A stretch of DNA of 56,211 bases from Oxalobacteraceae bacterium (GCA_030698225.1 JAUYNR010000069.1:1-56211), one strand, 5' to 3'; counted from the first letter of the stretch, positions 1-10,371 are shown. Numbers and translations: made by a program. Notes: generated from the letters alone by a model not told the origin.

Positions 1-302
1 AATAGCTCCACTATCTTTGTCCAGTCTTCGCCAATCTTTGCGTACTCTTCTGCTTGCATTGCTTTTTTTGTTCGTTTCAATTTGGCATTATTTTAATGCG
101 TGCTTGAAAATTTGGTTAGCGCGTATGGGGCTACCCCCGACAAAGCATCCACGAAGAGTACAGCGATTGATTAAATCGTTGACTTTGCAATCACCCTCTC
201 CCCAACCCTCTCCCGCCAGCGGGAGAGGGGGTGTTCATAGCAGGTTGAATAGATACAAAAATGTTGTGGATCCTGTCCGTGCTCTTCGTGGAAAACCAGT
301 AT
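1..302. other. Left-edge region without a convincing gene
   Basis: No supportable gene is seen here. The only plus-strand frame is short and its tail runs through a repeat. The region holds a CCCTCTCCC palindrome (192-233) lying between two 13-base inverted arms, at 149-161 (CCACGAAGAGTAC) and 279-291 (GTGCTCTTCGTGG), which pair at 12 of 13 positions. It lies downstream of the prpR stop, so transcripts from prpR would run into these hairpins. Confidence 0.6.
192..233. repeat. CCCTCTCCC palindromic repeat, copy 1
   Basis: A palindrome with arms CCCTCTCCCGC and GCGGGAGAGGG, preceded by a CACCCTCTCCCCAA lead. It belongs to a family seen again at 7481, 7621, 12441, 32056, 32949 and 55853. The copy at 7481 is almost its reverse complement. 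Located just downstream of prpR, it could act as a transcript-end hairpin, but no U-tract follows. Confidence 0.75.
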
Positions 303-1925
303 CTACTGACCCTGCCTGATCTTGCGCCACAGCGTGGTGCGGCTGATGCCGAGGTGTTTGGCGGCCGCTTCGCGGTTGCCGTCGAAGCGGGCCAGCACCT
401 GGGCGATGCTTTCAAGCGGTGCGGTGCTTAAGGTTGCGAGCGCAGGTTCCGACATCGATGCCCGGGCGAGTTCCGGCGCGACCGTCATCACGAAGCCGGG
501 TGACAGCGCCTGCAACGGTTCGGCTGCCAGGAACAGCGCCAGCCGTTCCATCAGGTTGCGCACTTCGCGCACATTGCCGGGCCATGGATAGGCGCTGAGC
601 AACGGCGCGCAGGCATTGAGTTCGGCATGCAGGTTCGGGTGCGGGCGGGCGCCGAGCGCAGCCAGCGCTTTTTTCAGGCACCATTCGGCCAGCGCGACCA
701 GGTCGTCCGGGCGTTCGCGCAGCGGCGCCAGCGTCAGGCGCAGCACCGCCAGCCGGTAAAACAGGTCGGAGCGGAAGCGTCCTTCGCGGATGCGCGCTTC
801 GAGGTCGCAATGGGTGGCGCTGATGATGCGCACCTCGACCGGGATCGGGCGGGTGCCGCCGACCCTGACCACTTCGCGTTCTTCCAGCACCCGCAGCAAG
901 CGGGTTTGCAGCGTCAGCGGCATTTCGCCGATTTCATCCAGGAACAGCGTGCCGCGATGCGCGGCTTCGAACAGGCCGGCGTGGCCGCCGCGGCGCGAGC
1001 CGGTAAATGCGCCTTCCTCGTAGCCGAACAGTTCCGATTCCAGCAACGATTCCGCAATCGCGCCGCAATTGACCGCGACAAACGGCTTGTTGCCGCTGAT
1101 CGCGCGCGGGTTTTCGCGGTGGATCGCTTGCGCGACCAGCTCCTTGCCGGTGCCGGTTTCGCCCTGGATCAGTACCGTCGCCTGCGATTTCGCATACAGC
1201 ACGATTGATTGGCGCAGGGTTTCCATCATCGGCGAGTCGCCGCGCAGATCGTTGATGCCGTGTTTGGCGCGCAGCGTATCGGCCAGCGGCGCAGCGCGGC
1301 CGCGGCTCGACTCCAGCTGCGTCAGGCGCGCAATTTCCAGCGCATCGTCGAACGCCTGGCGGATCGATGCGGCCGAATACACGAACACCGCGGCCAGCCC
1401 CGCCTCTTCGGTCAGGTCGGTGATCAGGCCGGCGCCGACGATCGCCTTGACGCCGCTGGCCTTGAGTTCATTGATTTGCGCCCGCGCATCTTCTTCGGTC
1501 GCATAATTGCGCTGCAGAATGTTGAAGCCGAACGCGTTCTGGAATTCCCTGAGCGCCGGCATCGTGCTCTGGTAGGTGACGATGCCGATGTCGGGCGAGA
1601 TCTGGCGCGCGCGCGACAACGCCTGCATCACGTCGAAGCCGCTGGCCTTGGCGATCACCACCGGCACCGACAGCCGGCTTTTCAGATACGCGCCGTTGGA
1701 GCCGGCGGCGATCACTGCGTCGCAGCGTTCGGTCGCCATCCGTTCGCGGATATGGCGCGCCGCATCGTCGAAGCCCAGATTGATCGGCTCGATGATCGCG
1801 CGGTCGTCGTATTCCAGCGTAATGTCGCGAAACAGGTCGGACAGGCGCGAGACCGAGACGGTCCAGATCACCGGTTTGTGGCTGGGGTCGCCGGCATTGT
1901 GCGGGGCAGGAGGCGGGCGTAGCAT
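303..1925 (-). CDS. prpR: PrpR, sigma-54-dependent propionate catabolism activator
   Basis: A 540-residue enhancer-binding transcription activator of the 2-methylcitrate operon. In this family the N-terminal PrpR_N domain (about residues 18-200) senses 2-methylcitrate. The central AAA+ domain shows Walker A GETGTGKE (255-262), the sigma-54 contact loop GAFTGS (305-310) and Walker [13 protein letters not shown] (325-336). A Fis-type helix-turn-helix lies at 505-540 ([17 protein letters not shown]). It is transcribed divergently from prpB, and a full-consensus sigma-54 promoter lies on the prpB side, which fits its role. The start at 1925 gives the normal family length. Palindromic candidate operators lie immediately upstream (1938-1985), so autoregulation is possible. 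Confidence 0.95.
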   Translation of the reverse strand: MLRPPPAPHNAGDPSHKPVIWTVSVSRLSDLFRDITLEYDDRAIIEPINLGFDDAARHIRERMATERCDAVIAAGSNGAYLKSRLSVPVVIAKASGFDVMQALSRARQISPDIGIVTYQSTMPALREFQNAFGFNILQRNYATEEDARAQINELKASGVKAIVGAGLITDLTEEAGLAAVFVYSAASIRQAFDDALEIARLTQLESSRGRAAPLADTLRAKHGINDLRGDSPMMETLRQSIVLYAKSQATVLIQGETGTGKELVAQAIHRENPRAISGNKPFVAVNCGAIAESLLESELFGYEEGAFTGSRRGGHAGLFEAAHRGTLFLDEIGEMPLTLQTRLLRVLEEREVVRVGGTRPIPVEVRIISATHCDLEARIREGRFRSDLFYRLAVLRLTLAPLRERPDDLVALAEWCLKKALAALGARPHPNLHAELNACAPLLSAYPWPGNVREVRNLMERLALFLAAEPLQALSPGFVMTVAPELARASMSEPALATLSTAPLESIAQVLARFDGNREAAAKHLGISRTTLWRKIRQGQ

Positions 1926-1937
1926 GTTTCAACTCGC

Positions 1938-1985
1938 GTTTCATTGACGTTTCAATGTTCGTCAATGTAACACGTAATGAAACAA
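1938..1985. promoter_or_regulatory. Candidate PrpR operator (nested inverted repeats)
   Basis: The prpR-prpB intergenic region contains GTTTCATT (1938-1945) and its inverted partner AATGAAAC (1976-1983). Between them is a second imperfect palindrome, ATTGACG (1943-1949) with CGTCAAT (1960-1966). It lies about 120-165 bp upstream of the sigma-54 promoter, a usual distance for an enhancer-binding protein, and abuts the prpR start. That PrpR binds here is inferred from position and symmetry only. Confidence 0.5.
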
Positions 1986-2104
1986 TTTTATCTCTGGCCG
2001 TGAAATTCAAGGTACTTCGATTTCCGTTCTATTCATTTGCAGCTTGTTGATTTCTATGGCTAATTCTGAATTGCATCGGGTCGATGCGAAGTCGGCAGCG
2101 CACT

Positions 2105-2120
2105 TGGCACGGTGATTGCA
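2105..2120 (+). promoter_or_regulatory. Sigma-54 (-24/-12) promoter of the prp operon
   Basis: TGGCACG, four bases, then TTGCA matches the RpoN consensus at every conserved position. The GG and GC dinucleotides have the correct spacing. Transcription would start near 2131, leaving a leader of about 55 nt before the prpB start. The divergent neighbour is an enhancer-binding protein with a GAFTGS loop, so promoter and activator match. The longer in-frame prpB start at 2112 lies inside this promoter and is therefore unlikely. Confidence 0.9.
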
Positions 2121-2186
2121 ATAGTGAGTGAGAGTCCGAATGCAGAACTCTGCATGAAACAAGTTTGCCATCCATCAGGAGAAGAC

Positions 2187-3074
2187 ATGAGTCAATATTC
2201 CGCAGGTGCCGCTTTCCGCAAGGCGATGCAAGAAGAATCCCCGTTGCAAGTGGTCGGCGCGATCAACGCCAATCACGCATTGCTGGCCAAGCGCGCCGGC
2301 TTCAAGGCGATTTACCTGTCCGGCGGCGGCGTCGCGGCCGGTTCGCTCGGTCTGCCCGACCTTGGCATCTCGACTCTGGACGACGTGCTGACCGACGTGC
2401 GCCGCATCACCGACGTCTGCGACCTGCCTTTGCTGGTCGACGTCGATACCGGCTTCGGTTCCAGCGCGTTCAATGTCGCGCGCACCGTCAAGTCGATGAT
2501 CAAGTTCGGCGCGGCAGCGATCCACATCGAAGATCAGGTCGGCGCCAAGCGCTGCGGCCATCGCCCGAACAAGGAAATCGTCAGCAAGCAGGAAATGGTC
2601 GACCGCATCAAGGCCGCCGTCGATGCCCGCACCGACGAAAATTTCGTGATCATGGCGCGTACCGATGCGCTGGCAAGCGAAGGTCTGGAGTCCGCGCTGG
2701 AGCGCGCGATCGCCTACGTCGAAGCCGGTGCCGACATGCTGTTCCCGGAAGCGATTACAGAACTGGCGATGTACAAGCAGTTTGCCGCCGCGGTCAAGGT
2801 GCCGGTGCTGGCCAATATCACCGAATTCGGCGCGACGCCGTTGTACACGGTGGAAGAACTGAAGGCAGCCGATGTCAGTCTGGTGCTGTATCCGCTGTCG
2901 GCCTTCCGTGCGATGAACAAGGCTGCCGAAAATGTGTACACCGCGATCCGTCGCGACGGCACGCAAAAGTACGTGGTCGATACCATGCAAACCCGCATGG
3001 AACTGTATGAGCGCATCAATTACCACGACTTCGAGCAGCATCTGGATGCATTGTTTGCGGCACAGAAGAAATAA
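2187..3074 (+). CDS. prpB: PrpB, 2-methylisocitrate lyase
   Basis: Cleaves 2-methylisocitrate to pyruvate and succinate, the last step of the methylcitrate cycle. The protein is 295 residues, close to the E. coli enzyme. It shows the catalytic KRCGH motif (residues 121-125, Cys123) and the Mg-binding VDVDTGFG (Asp85, Asp87). The ATG at 2187 is chosen because an AGGAGA ribosome site lies just upstream and because the longer in-frame start at 2112 lies inside the sigma-54 promoter. It is the first gene of the operon, and a stable hairpin separates it from prpC. Confidence 0.96.
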   Translation: MSQYSAGAAFRKAMQEESPLQVVGAINANHALLAKRAGFKAIYLSGGGVAAGSLGLPDLGISTLDDVLTDVRRITDVCDLPLLVDVDTGFGSSAFNVARTVKSMIKFGAAAIHIEDQVGAKRCGHRPNKEIVSKQEMVDRIKAAVDARTDENFVIMARTDALASEGLESALERAIAYVEAGADMLFPEAITELAMYKQFAAAVKVPVLANITEFGATPLYTVEELKAADVSLVLYPLSAFRAMNKAAENVYTAIRRDGTQKYVVDTMQTRMELYERINYHDFEQHLDALFAAQKK

Positions 3075-3089
3075 GACATTTGTTTTTCA

Positions 3090-3142
3090 GTAGCGCAGGC
3101 CTCCGTGCCTGCAAGCGATGCAGGCACAAAGGCCTGCACTAC
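3090..3142. repeat. GTAG...CTAC extragenic palindrome between prpB and prpC
   Basis: Left arm 3090-3112 and right arm 3120-3142 pair over almost all of 23 bases around a 7-base loop. The element starts with GTAG and ends with CTAC, like the one at 40549-40618, as is common for REP-type elements. It sits 15 bp after the prpB stop and about 30 bp before prpC, where it could stabilise the prpB message or reduce read-through. No U-tract follows, so it is not a classical terminator. Confidence 0.8.
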
Positions 3143-3173
3143 TATGATTTTTTTCCGTCAGGAGACTTAAAAA

Positions 3174-4325
3174 ATGAGCGAATCACAAGCAGTACCTTTC
3201 AAAGCAAAAAAATCCGTCGCACTGTCCGGCGTGACCGCAGGCAACACCGCACTGTGTTCCGTCGGCAAGACCGGCAACGACCTGCATTACCGCGGCTATG
3301 ACATCCTGGATATCGCCGAGACCTGCGAATTCGAGGAAATCGCCTATCTGCTGGTGCACGGCAAATTGCCGACAGCAGCCGAACTGAAGGGCTACAAGGC
3401 CAAGCTGAAATCCCTGCGCGGCTTGCCTGCCAGTGTCAAGGCCGCGCTGGAAGCGCTGCCTGCCGCATCGCACCCGATGGACGTGATGCGCACCGGGGTC
3501 TCGGTACTCGGCTGCACGCTGCCGGAGAAAGACGACCACAACACGCCGGGCGCGCGCGACATCGCCGACCGCCTGATGGCCTCCTTCGGCTCGATGTTGC
3601 TGTACTGGTATCACTTCAGCACCAACGGCAAGCGCATCGAGGTCGAAACCGATGACGACTCTATCGGCGGCCATTTCCTGCACCTGCTGCATGGCGAGAA
3701 ACCGTCCGCCTCGTGGGAAAAAGCGATGCACACCTCGCTGATCCTGTACGCGGAGCACGAATTCAATGCATCGACCTTCACCGGCCGCGTGATCGCCGGC
3801 ACCGGGTCCGACATTTACTCCGCCATAACCGGCGCGATCGGCGCGTTGCGCGGCCCGAAACACGGCGGCGCGAACGAGGCCGCGTTCGAAATCCAGAAGC
3901 GCTACGACAATCCGGACGAAGCGGAAGCCGACATCCGCAACCGGGCCGAGAACAAGGAAGTCGTGATCGGCTTCGGCCATCCGGTGTACACCGTGTCCGA
4001 CCCGCGCAACAAGGTGATCAAGGAAGTCGCGCGCAATCTGTCGCAGGAAGCCGGTTCGAGCGCGATGTTCGACATCGCCGAGCGCCTGGAATCCGTGATG
4101 TGGGAAGTCAAGAAGATGTTCCCGAACCTGGACTGGTTCTCGGCCGTGTCGTACCACATGATGGGGGTGCCGACCGCGATGTTTACACCGTTGTTCGTGA
4201 TTTCCCGCACCTCCGGCTGGGCCGCCCACATCATCGAGCAGCGCATCGATAACAAGATTATTCGACCTTCCGCAAATTATGTCGGTCCGGACGATTTAGA
4301 ATTCATACCAATCAGCGAACGTTAG
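3174..4325 (+). CDS. prpC: PrpC, 2-methylcitrate synthase
   Basis: Condenses propionyl-CoA with oxaloacetate to 2-methylcitrate. At 383 residues it is a short-form citrate synthase family member. All three catalytic positions are visible: His230 in KHGGANEAA, His269 in GFGHPVY and Asp320 in PNLDWFS. A clear AGGAG site precedes the ATG. It is the internal standard against which the two aberrant citrate-synthase-like proteins at 46233 and 47051 can be compared. Confidence 0.96.
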   Translation: MSESQAVPFKAKKSVALSGVTAGNTALCSVGKTGNDLHYRGYDILDIAETCEFEEIAYLLVHGKLPTAAELKGYKAKLKSLRGLPASVKAALEALPAASHPMDVMRTGVSVLGCTLPEKDDHNTPGARDIADRLMASFGSMLLYWYHFSTNGKRIEVETDDDSIGGHFLHLLHGEKPSASWEKAMHTSLILYAEHEFNASTFTGRVIAGTGSDIYSAITGAIGALRGPKHGGANEAAFEIQKRYDNPDEAEADIRNRAENKEVVIGFGHPVYTVSDPRNKVIKEVARNLSQEAGSSAMFDIAERLESVMWEVKKMFPNLDWFSAVSYHMMGVPTAMFTPLFVISRTSGWAAHIIEQRIDNKIIRPSANYVGPDDLEFIPISER

Positions 4326-4363
4326 CCAATCCGGCCGGCGCGCTCTTGGTATCGGAGAATATT

Positions 4364-4765
4364 ATGATTGCCCTGAAACTGACATCCACCCTGATTTTCA
4401 CCGCCTTGCTGGCCGCTTGCGCATCCAAGGTGCCGGTGTCGGAAACAGCAACGGCACCGGCAGTTGTATCTGCCGGCGCACCGGTGGCGCAGCAGGCGCC
4501 GAGGAGAACCGCTTTGGTCGCAGGGCAATTTCATTGCGAACTGGGCAACCGGGTCGATGTCAGTGCCGATCCGCAGCGCCCGGATGCGATCAAGCTGGCC
4601 TGGAAAGGGCGCTCGTATCCGCTGGTGGCGGTTGCCACCTCTACCGGCGCGCTGCGCTATGAAGATGCTGCCAGCGGCAACGTCTGGATCCAGATCCCGG
4701 CCAAATCCATGTTGTTGAATGCCAAGGCAGGCCAGCAGCTTGCCAATGAATGTAAAACCCGATAA
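4364..4765 (+). CDS. MliC-like lipoprotein in the prp operon
   Basis: A 133-residue predicted lipoprotein with a short hydrophobic signal and lipobox LAAC (Cys19). The mature part has the layout of the MliC family (membrane-bound C-type lysozyme inhibitors): a cysteine near the start of the domain (FHCELG), a central STGALRYED resembling the SASGARY block, a W-x-IPAKS stretch, and a final cysteine (NEC). The start at 4364 is favoured by CGGAG about 8 nt upstream; the GTG at 4346 would lengthen the signal. It lies between prpC and acnD, 38 bp after prpC, so it is probably co-transcribed. Lysozyme inhibition is inferred from the family, and a link to propionate use is not obvious. Confidence 0.7.
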   Translation: MIALKLTSTLIFTALLAACASKVPVSETATAPAVVSAGAPVAQQAPRRTALVAGQFHCELGNRVDVSADPQRPDAIKLAWKGRSYPLVAVATSTGALRYEDAASGNVWIQIPAKSMLLNAKAGQQLANECKTR

Positions 4766-4870
4766 ATTTTTTGAGCAGGAATGTCGGCCCCGACGACCAG
4801 TAGTTCGGGCCGATCAAGGACCGTAAGTAAAGTCTGACTCCTGACCATTACACTCTTTCTGGACTAATCC

Positions 4871-7465
4871 GTGAATACGATAAACCGCAAGCCCCTACCG
4901 GGCACCAAGCTAGATTTCTTCGACACGCGTGCTGCGGTCGACGCGATCCAGCCCGGCGCCTATGACAAGCTGCCATACACCTCACGCATACTGGCCGAGA
5001 ACCTGGTGCGCCGGTGTGATCCGGCCACGCTGACCGATTCCCTGAAGCAGTTCATCGAGCGCAAGCGCGACCTGGACTTTCCGTGGTTTCCGGCCCGTGT
5101 GGTGTGTCATGACATCCTGGGCCAGACCGCACTGGTAGACCTTGCCGGCTTGCGTGACGCGATTGCAGCCCAGGGCGGTGACCCTGCCTTGGTCAATCCG
5201 GTCGTGCCGACCCAACTGGTGGTCGACCATTCGCTGGCGGTTGAGTGCGGCGGCTTCGATCCGGATGCGTTCTCCAAGAACCGCGCCATCGAAGACCGAC
5301 GCAACGAAGACCGTTTCCACTTCATCGACTGGACCAAGAAGGCGTTCAAGAACGTCGACGTGATCCCGCCGGGCAACGGCATCTTGCACCAGATCAACCT
5401 CGAGCGGATGAGCCCGGTGGTGCAGGTGAAAGATGGCGTCGCCTTCCCGGATACCCTGGTCGGCACCGACAGCCACACCCCGATGGTCGACGCTTTGGGC
5501 GTGATCGCCATCGGCGTCGGTGGCCTGGAAGCCGAAAGCGTGATGCTGGGCCGCGCCTCCTGGATGCGCCTGCCGGACATCATCGGCGTGGAGCTCTCCG
5601 GCCGCCCGCAGCCGGGCATCACCGCTACCGATATCGTGCTGGCACTGACCGAATTCCTGCGCAAGGAAAAGGTGGTGTCGTCCTACCTTGAATTCTACGG
5701 TGAAGGCGCCTCTGCGCTGACGCTGGGCGACCGCGCGACCATTGCCAATATGGCGCCGGAGTTCGGCGCCACCGCAGCGATGTTCTACATCGACGAGCAG
5801 ACCATCAAATACCTGAAGCTCACCGGACGGGACGATGAACTCGTCAAGCTGGTGGAACTCTACGCCAGGCAAACCGGCCTCTGGGCGGACAGCCTGAAGA
5901 ACGCCGAATACGAGCGCGTGCTCAGGTTCGATCTGTCCTCCGTGGTGCGCAACATTGCCGGCCCAAGCAACCCGCACAATCGCGTGCCGACTTCCGAACT
6001 GGCTGCGCGCGGCATCAGCGGCAAGGTGGAGAATGAGCCCGGCCTGATGCCTGATGGCGCGGTGATCATCGCCGCCATCACCAGTTGCACCAACACCAAT
6101 AACCCGCGCAACATGATTGCCGCCGGACTGATCGCCCGCAACGCCAATCAGCGTGGCCTGACCCGCAAGCCGTGGGTCAAGAGTTCGCTGGCGCCGGGCT
6201 CCAAGACGGTGGAGCTCTATCTGGAAGAAGCCAAGCTGCTGCCGGAACTGGAAAAACTGGGCTTCGGGGTTGTGGCATTTGCCTGCACTACCTGCAACGG
6301 CATGTCCGGCGCACTCGATCCGGTAATCCAGAAAGAAGCGCTGGAGCGTGATCTGTACACCACCGCCGTGCTGTCAGGCAACCGTAACTTCGACGGCCGT
6401 ATCCACCCGTACGCGAAGCAGGCCTTCCTGGCCTCGCCGCCTTTGGTGGTGGCCTACGCGATTGCCGGCACCATCCGTTTCGACATTGAAAAAGACGTTT
6501 TGGGACTTGATGCAGATGGCAAGCCGGTGCGGCTGGCGGACATCTGGCCGAGCGACGAAGAGATCGACGCCATCGTCGCCTCCAGCGTCAAGCCCGAGCA
6601 GTTCCGCAAGGTCTATGGCCCAATGTTCGCTATTCAGGTAGACAACGGCGAGCAGGTCAGCCCGCTGTACGACTGGCGTGCGCAGACCACCTACATCCGC
6701 CGTCCGCCTTACTGGGAAGGCGCGCTGGCCGGTGAGCGCACGATGAAAGGCATGCGCCCGCTGGCGGTGCTGGGCGACAACATCACGACCGACCATCTGT
6801 CGCCATCGAACGCCATCATGCTCGACAGCGCTGCCGGTGCGTACCTGGCGAAAATGGGCCTGCCGGAAGAGGACTTCAATTCCTACGCAACCCATCGCGG
6901 CGATCACCTGACTGCGCAGCGCGCCACCTTCGCCAACCCGACTCTGAAGAACGAGATGGTGCTGGTGGACGGCAAGGTGAAAGCGGGATCGCTGACCCGC
7001 ATCGAGCCGGAAGGCAAGGTCACCCGCATGTGGGAAGCGATCGAGACCTACATGGAGCGCAAGCAGCCGCTGATCATCATTGCCGGCGCCGACTACGGCC
7101 AGGGATCTTCGCGCGACTGGGCCGCCAAGGGCGTGCGCCTGGCTGGTGTCGAAGCAATCGCGGCCGAAGGCTTCGAGCGCATTCACCGCACCAATTTGGT
7201 CGGCATGGGCGTGCTGCCACTGGAGTTCAAGCCGGGCGAAAACCGCCTGACACTGGGCATCGACGGCAGCGAGACCTTCGACGTCATCGGTGAGCGTAGG
7301 CCGCGTGCCACGCTGACGCTGGTGATCAACCGCAAGAACGGCGAGCGCGTCGAAGTGCCGGTGACCTGCCGTCTCGATACCGCGGAAGAAGTGTCGATAT
7401 ACGAAGCGGGCGGCGTGCTGCAGCGTTTTGCACAAGACTTCCTCGAATCGTCCAAGGCGGCATAA
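4871..7465 (+). CDS. acnD: AcnD, Fe/S-dependent 2-methylcitrate dehydratase
   Basis: An aconitase-family enzyme of 864 residues that dehydrates 2-methylcitrate to the trans isomer of 2-methylaconitate, which PrpF then isomerises. Three 4Fe-4S ligand cysteines are visible: Cys406 in TSCTNTNN, and Cys472 and Cys475 in CTTCNG. The swivel domain carries the GADYGQGSSRDWAAKG signature. The GTG start at 4871 gives MNTINRKPLPG, the usual AcnD N-terminus, although the ribosome site is weak. The 105-bp gap after the lipoprotein gene contains an imperfect hairpin (4784-4793 with 4804-4814). The next gene is prpF, its obligatory partner. Confidence 0.94.
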   Translation: MNTINRKPLPGTKLDFFDTRAAVDAIQPGAYDKLPYTSRILAENLVRRCDPATLTDSLKQFIERKRDLDFPWFPARVVCHDILGQTALVDLAGLRDAIAAQGGDPALVNPVVPTQLVVDHSLAVECGGFDPDAFSKNRAIEDRRNEDRFHFIDWTKKAFKNVDVIPPGNGILHQINLERMSPVVQVKDGVAFPDTLVGTDSHTPMVDALGVIAIGVGGLEAESVMLGRASWMRLPDIIGVELSGRPQPGITATDIVLALTEFLRKEKVVSSYLEFYGEGASALTLGDRATIANMAPEFGATAAMFYIDEQTIKYLKLTGRDDELVKLVELYARQTGLWADSLKNAEYERVLRFDLSSVVRNIAGPSNPHNRVPTSELAARGISGKVENEPGLMPDGAVIIAAITSCTNTNNPRNMIAAGLIARNANQRGLTRKPWVKSSLAPGSKTVELYLEEAKLLPELEKLGFGVVAFACTTCNGMSGALDPVIQKEALERDLYTTAVLSGNRNFDGRIHPYAKQAFLASPPLVVAYAIAGTIRFDIEKDVLGLDADGKPVRLADIWPSDEEIDAIVASSVKPEQFRKVYGPMFAIQVDNGEQVSPLYDWRAQTTYIRRPPYWEGALAGERTMKGMRPLAVLGDNITTDHLSPSNAIMLDSAAGAYLAKMGLPEEDFNSYATHRGDHLTAQRATFANPTLKNEMVLVDGKVKAGSLTRIEPEGKVTRMWEAIETYMERKQPLIIIAGADYGQGSSRDWAAKGVRLAGVEAIAAEGFERIHRTNLVGMGVLPLEFKPGENRLTLGIDGSETFDVIGERRPRATLTLVINRKNGERVEVPVTCRLDTAEEVSIYEAGGVLQRFAQDFLESSKAA

Positions 7466-7480
7466 AGCAGCAATCGAGCT

Positions 7481-7653
7481 CCCTCTCCCGCTAGCGGGAG
7501 AGGGTTGGGGTGAGGGTGATCGAGAAAGCCGAAGCGTGATTTATTTGAATATTGTGGGTATTCCCAAGTAACTCCAGGCGTTGCGGCTAGCTGAACCACC
7601 GTCGAAGCGGTGCTTCAACTCCCCAGCCCTTCTCCCGCAAACGGGAGAAGGGA
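7481..7653. repeat. Two CCCTCTCCC-type palindromes between acnD and prpF
   Basis: The first (7481-7519) has arms CCCTCTCCCGCTAG and CTAGCGGGAGAGGG followed by TTGGGGTGAGGGTGA. It is nearly the reverse complement of copy 1 at 192-233. The second (7621-7653) is a variant with CCTTCTCCCG and CGGGAGAAGG. Together they fill much of the 222-bp acnD-prpF gap and could weaken transcription into prpF. Confidence 0.75.
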
Positions 7654-7687
7654 GTTCAGGCAAAACTTAATCAGGAAAAAAATTTTC

Positions 7688-8932
7688 ATGACTCACCGAC
7701 CACAAATAAGAATCCCCGCCACCTATATGCGTGGCGGCACCAGCAAAGGCGTGTTCTTTCGCCTGCAGGACTTGCCGGAGACTGCACAAGTGCCCGGCGC
7801 GGCACGCGATGCGCTGCTGCTGCGCGTGATCGGCAGCCCCGACCCTTACGGCAAGCAGATCGACGGCATGGGCGGCGCGACTTCCAGCACCAGCAAGACG
7901 GTCATCCTGTCCAAAGCTAGCCGCCCAGATCACGATGTCGATTACCTGTTCGGCCAGGTGTCCATCGACAAGGTCTTCGTCGACTGGAGCGGCAACTGCG
8001 GCAACCTGTCCGCCGCGGTCGGCTCATTTGCCATCAGCAGCGGGCTGGTCGATGCCAGCCGCATCCCTCGGAATGGCATGGCGACCGTGCGCATCTGGCA
8101 GGCCAATATCGGCAAGACCATCATCGCGCAGGTGCCGATCACTGACGGCGCGGTGCAGGAAACCGGCGACTTCGAGCTTGACGGCGTCACCTTCCCCGCA
8201 GCCGAAGTCCAGCTTGAATTCATGGACCCGGCCGCCGACGAGGAAGGCGCGGGCGGCTCCATGTTCCCGACCGGGAATCTGGTCGACGATCTGGAAGTGC
8301 CGGCAGATGTTGCACCGAGCGGCACGCTGAAGGTCACGATGATCAATGCCGGCATCCCGACCATCTTCGTCAACGCGGAAGATGTCGGCTACACCGGCAC
8401 CGAGTTGCAGGACGCGATCAACGGCGATGCCAAGGCCTTGGCCAAATTCGAGACCATTCGCGCCCATGGCGCAGTGCGCATGGGCCTTATCAAGCACATC
8501 GATGAAGCCGCTAACCGTCAGCACACGCCTAAGGTCGCCTTTGTCGCCAGGCCGGCCGATTACGTTTCCTCCAGCGGCAAACGCGTCGCTGCCGCTGACA
8601 TCGACCTGCTGGTGCGTGCGCTGTCGATGGGCAAACTGCACCACGCGATGATGGGTACGGCAGCGGTCGCGATCGGCACCGCCGCGGCGATCCCGGGTAC
8701 GCTGGTGAACCTCGCCGCCGGCGGCCATTTGCGAACCGCGGTGCGCTTCGGTCACCCATCAGGCACCTTGCGGGTCGGCGCGGAAGCCAGCCAGAGCCAG
8801 AGCGGCGAATGGAGCGTGACCAAGGCCATCATGAGCCGCAGCGCCCGGGTGCTGATGGAAGGATGGGTACGCGTGCCCGGCGACGCGTTCCGAGGTGCAA
8901 TACCGCCGGCTTCTAAGTCTGATTCAATATGA
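7688..8932 (+). CDS. prpF: PrpF, 2-methylaconitate cis-trans isomerase
   Basis: Converts the AcnD product trans-2-methylaconitate to the cis isomer. The 414-residue protein has the N-terminal [11 protein letters not shown] motif with the lysine implicated in proton transfer (about Lys20) and [11 protein letters not shown] with Cys104. The ATG at 7688 is preceded by AGGAAAA. The longer frame from 7610 would read through repeat DNA and is rejected. Its stop overlaps the prpD start (ATGA at 8929-8932), so the two genes are translationally coupled. Confidence 0.93.
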   Translation: MTHRPQIRIPATYMRGGTSKGVFFRLQDLPETAQVPGAARDALLLRVIGSPDPYGKQIDGMGGATSSTSKTVILSKASRPDHDVDYLFGQVSIDKVFVDWSGNCGNLSAAVGSFAISSGLVDASRIPRNGMATVRIWQANIGKTIIAQVPITDGAVQETGDFELDGVTFPAAEVQLEFMDPAADEEGAGGSMFPTGNLVDDLEVPADVAPSGTLKVTMINAGIPTIFVNAEDVGYTGTELQDAINGDAKALAKFETIRAHGAVRMGLIKHIDEAANRQHTPKVAFVARPADYVSSSGKRVAAADIDLLVRALSMGKLHHAMMGTAAVAIGTAAAIPGTLVNLAAGGHLRTAVRFGHPSGTLRVGAEASQSQSGEWSVTKAIMSRSARVLMEGWVRVPGDAFRGAIPPASKSDSI

Positions 8933-10371
8933 AATCCGCCAAACGCCCCGACTGGGACCAGGTCTTAGTCGACATCGCCGATTACGTGATGCACTACAAG
9001 ATCGATTCCAGCGTTGCGTATACAACCGCACGCAACTGCCTGATCGACACCCTCGGTTGCGGCCTGGAAGCGTTGGAATATCCAGCCTGCAAGAAGCTGC
9101 TGGGCCCGATCGTGCCGGGCACGATGGTGCCGAACGGCGCCAAGGTTCCTGGTACCCAATTCCAGCTCGATCCGGTGCAAGCCGCGTTCAACATCGGCGC
9201 AATGATCCGCTGGCTCGATTTCAACGACACCTGGCTGGCGGCCGAATGGGGCCACCCATCGGACAACCTGGGCGGCATTCTGGCGACAGCCGACTGGCTG
9301 TCACGCAACGCGGTCGCTGCCGGCAAGAGGCCGCTGCTGATGAAAGACGTGCTGACTGCGATGATCAAGGCGCACGAAATCCAGGGCTGCATCGCGCTGG
9401 AGAACTCGTTCAACAAGGTCGGTCTGGACCACGTGGTGCTGGTCAAGGTGGCTTCGGCTGCCGTCGTGGCTGAAATGATGGGCCTGTCCCGTGACGAAAT
9501 TCTCAACGCGGTATCGCTGGCATGGGTCGATGGCCAATCGCTGCGCACGTATCGCCACGCGCCGAACACCGGTTCGCGCAAATCGTGGGCTGCCGGCGAC
9601 GCGACTTCGCGTGCGGTGCGCCTGGCCTTGATGGCAAAAACCGGCGAAATGGGTTATCCATCGGTGCTGTCGGCCAAGACCTGGGGTTTCTACGATGTGC
9701 TGTTCAAAGGCAAGCAGTTCAAATTTCAGCGCCCATACGGTTCCTACGTGATGGAAAACGTGCTGTTCAAGATTTCGTTCCCGGCCGAGTTCCACGCGCA
9801 GACTGCGGTCGAAGCGGGCATGACATTGCACGCGCAATTGCAGGCCGCCGGCAAATCGCTTGAGGATATCAAGAAGGTCACGATCCGCACCCACGAAGCC
9901 TGCATCCGCATCATCGACAAGAAAGGTCCGCTGGACAACCCGGCCGATCGCGATCACTGCATCCAGTACATGGTTGCGATGCCGCTGATTTTCGGTCGTC
10001 TGACTGCTTCCGACTACGAAGACAATGTCGCTGCCGATCCGCGCATCGACATCCTGCGCGCCAAGATCGTCTGCGTCGAAGATCCGGCTTTCACCGCCGA
10101 TTACCACGATCCCGCGAAGCGTTCGATCGCCAATGCGCTGACCGTCGAATTCAATGACGGCAGCAATTTCGATGAGGTCGTCGTCGAATACCCGATCGGC
10201 CACGCACGCCGCCGCACCGATGGCATCCCGCTGCTGGAAGCCAAGTTCAAGATAAATCTGGCACGCCAGTTCCCGGCCAAACAACAAAAAGCCATCGTCG
10301 ACATCTCGCTCGACCAGGCTGCACTGGAAGCGATGCCGGTGCATGAATATGTTGATTTGTACGTGATCTGA
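8929..10371 (+). CDS. prpD: PrpD, 2-methylcitrate dehydratase (MmgE/PrpD family)
   Basis: An Fe-S-independent dehydratase of 480 residues, the usual PrpD length, that converts 2-methylcitrate to cis-2-methylaconitate. The sequence is recognisable over its whole length, for example WLDFNDTW near residues 90-97 and the central [12 protein letters not shown] block. The start overlaps the prpF stop by ATGA. Its presence beside acnD and prpF gives this operon both known routes from methylcitrate to methylaconitate. No strong terminator follows: only a GCCCG/CGGGC hairpin at the 3' end without a U-tract. Confidence 0.93.
   Translation: MKSAKRPDWDQVLVDIADYVMHYKIDSSVAYTTARNCLIDTLGCGLEALEYPACKKLLGPIVPGTMVPNGAKVPGTQFQLDPVQAAFNIGAMIRWLDFNDTWLAAEWGHPSDNLGGILATADWLSRNAVAAGKRPLLMKDVLTAMIKAHEIQGCIALENSFNKVGLDHVVLVKVASAAVVAEMMGLSRDEILNAVSLAWVDGQSLRTYRHAPNTGSRKSWAAGDATSRAVRLALMAKTGEMGYPSVLSAKTWGFYDVLFKGKQFKFQRPYGSYVMENVLFKISFPAEFHAQTAVEAGMTLHAQLQAAGKSLEDIKKVTIRTHEACIRIIDKKGPLDNPADRDHCIQYMVAMPLIFGRLTASDYEDNVAADPRIDILRAKIVCVEDPAFTADYHDPAKRSIANALTVEFNDGSNFDEVVVEYPIGHARRRTDGIPLLEAKFKINLARQFPAKQQKAIVDISLDQAALEAMPVHEYVDLYVI

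Noticed and set aside
2112..2186. Longer prpB from GTG at 2112
   Set aside because: The codons lie in the sigma-54 promoter and before the expected transcript start.
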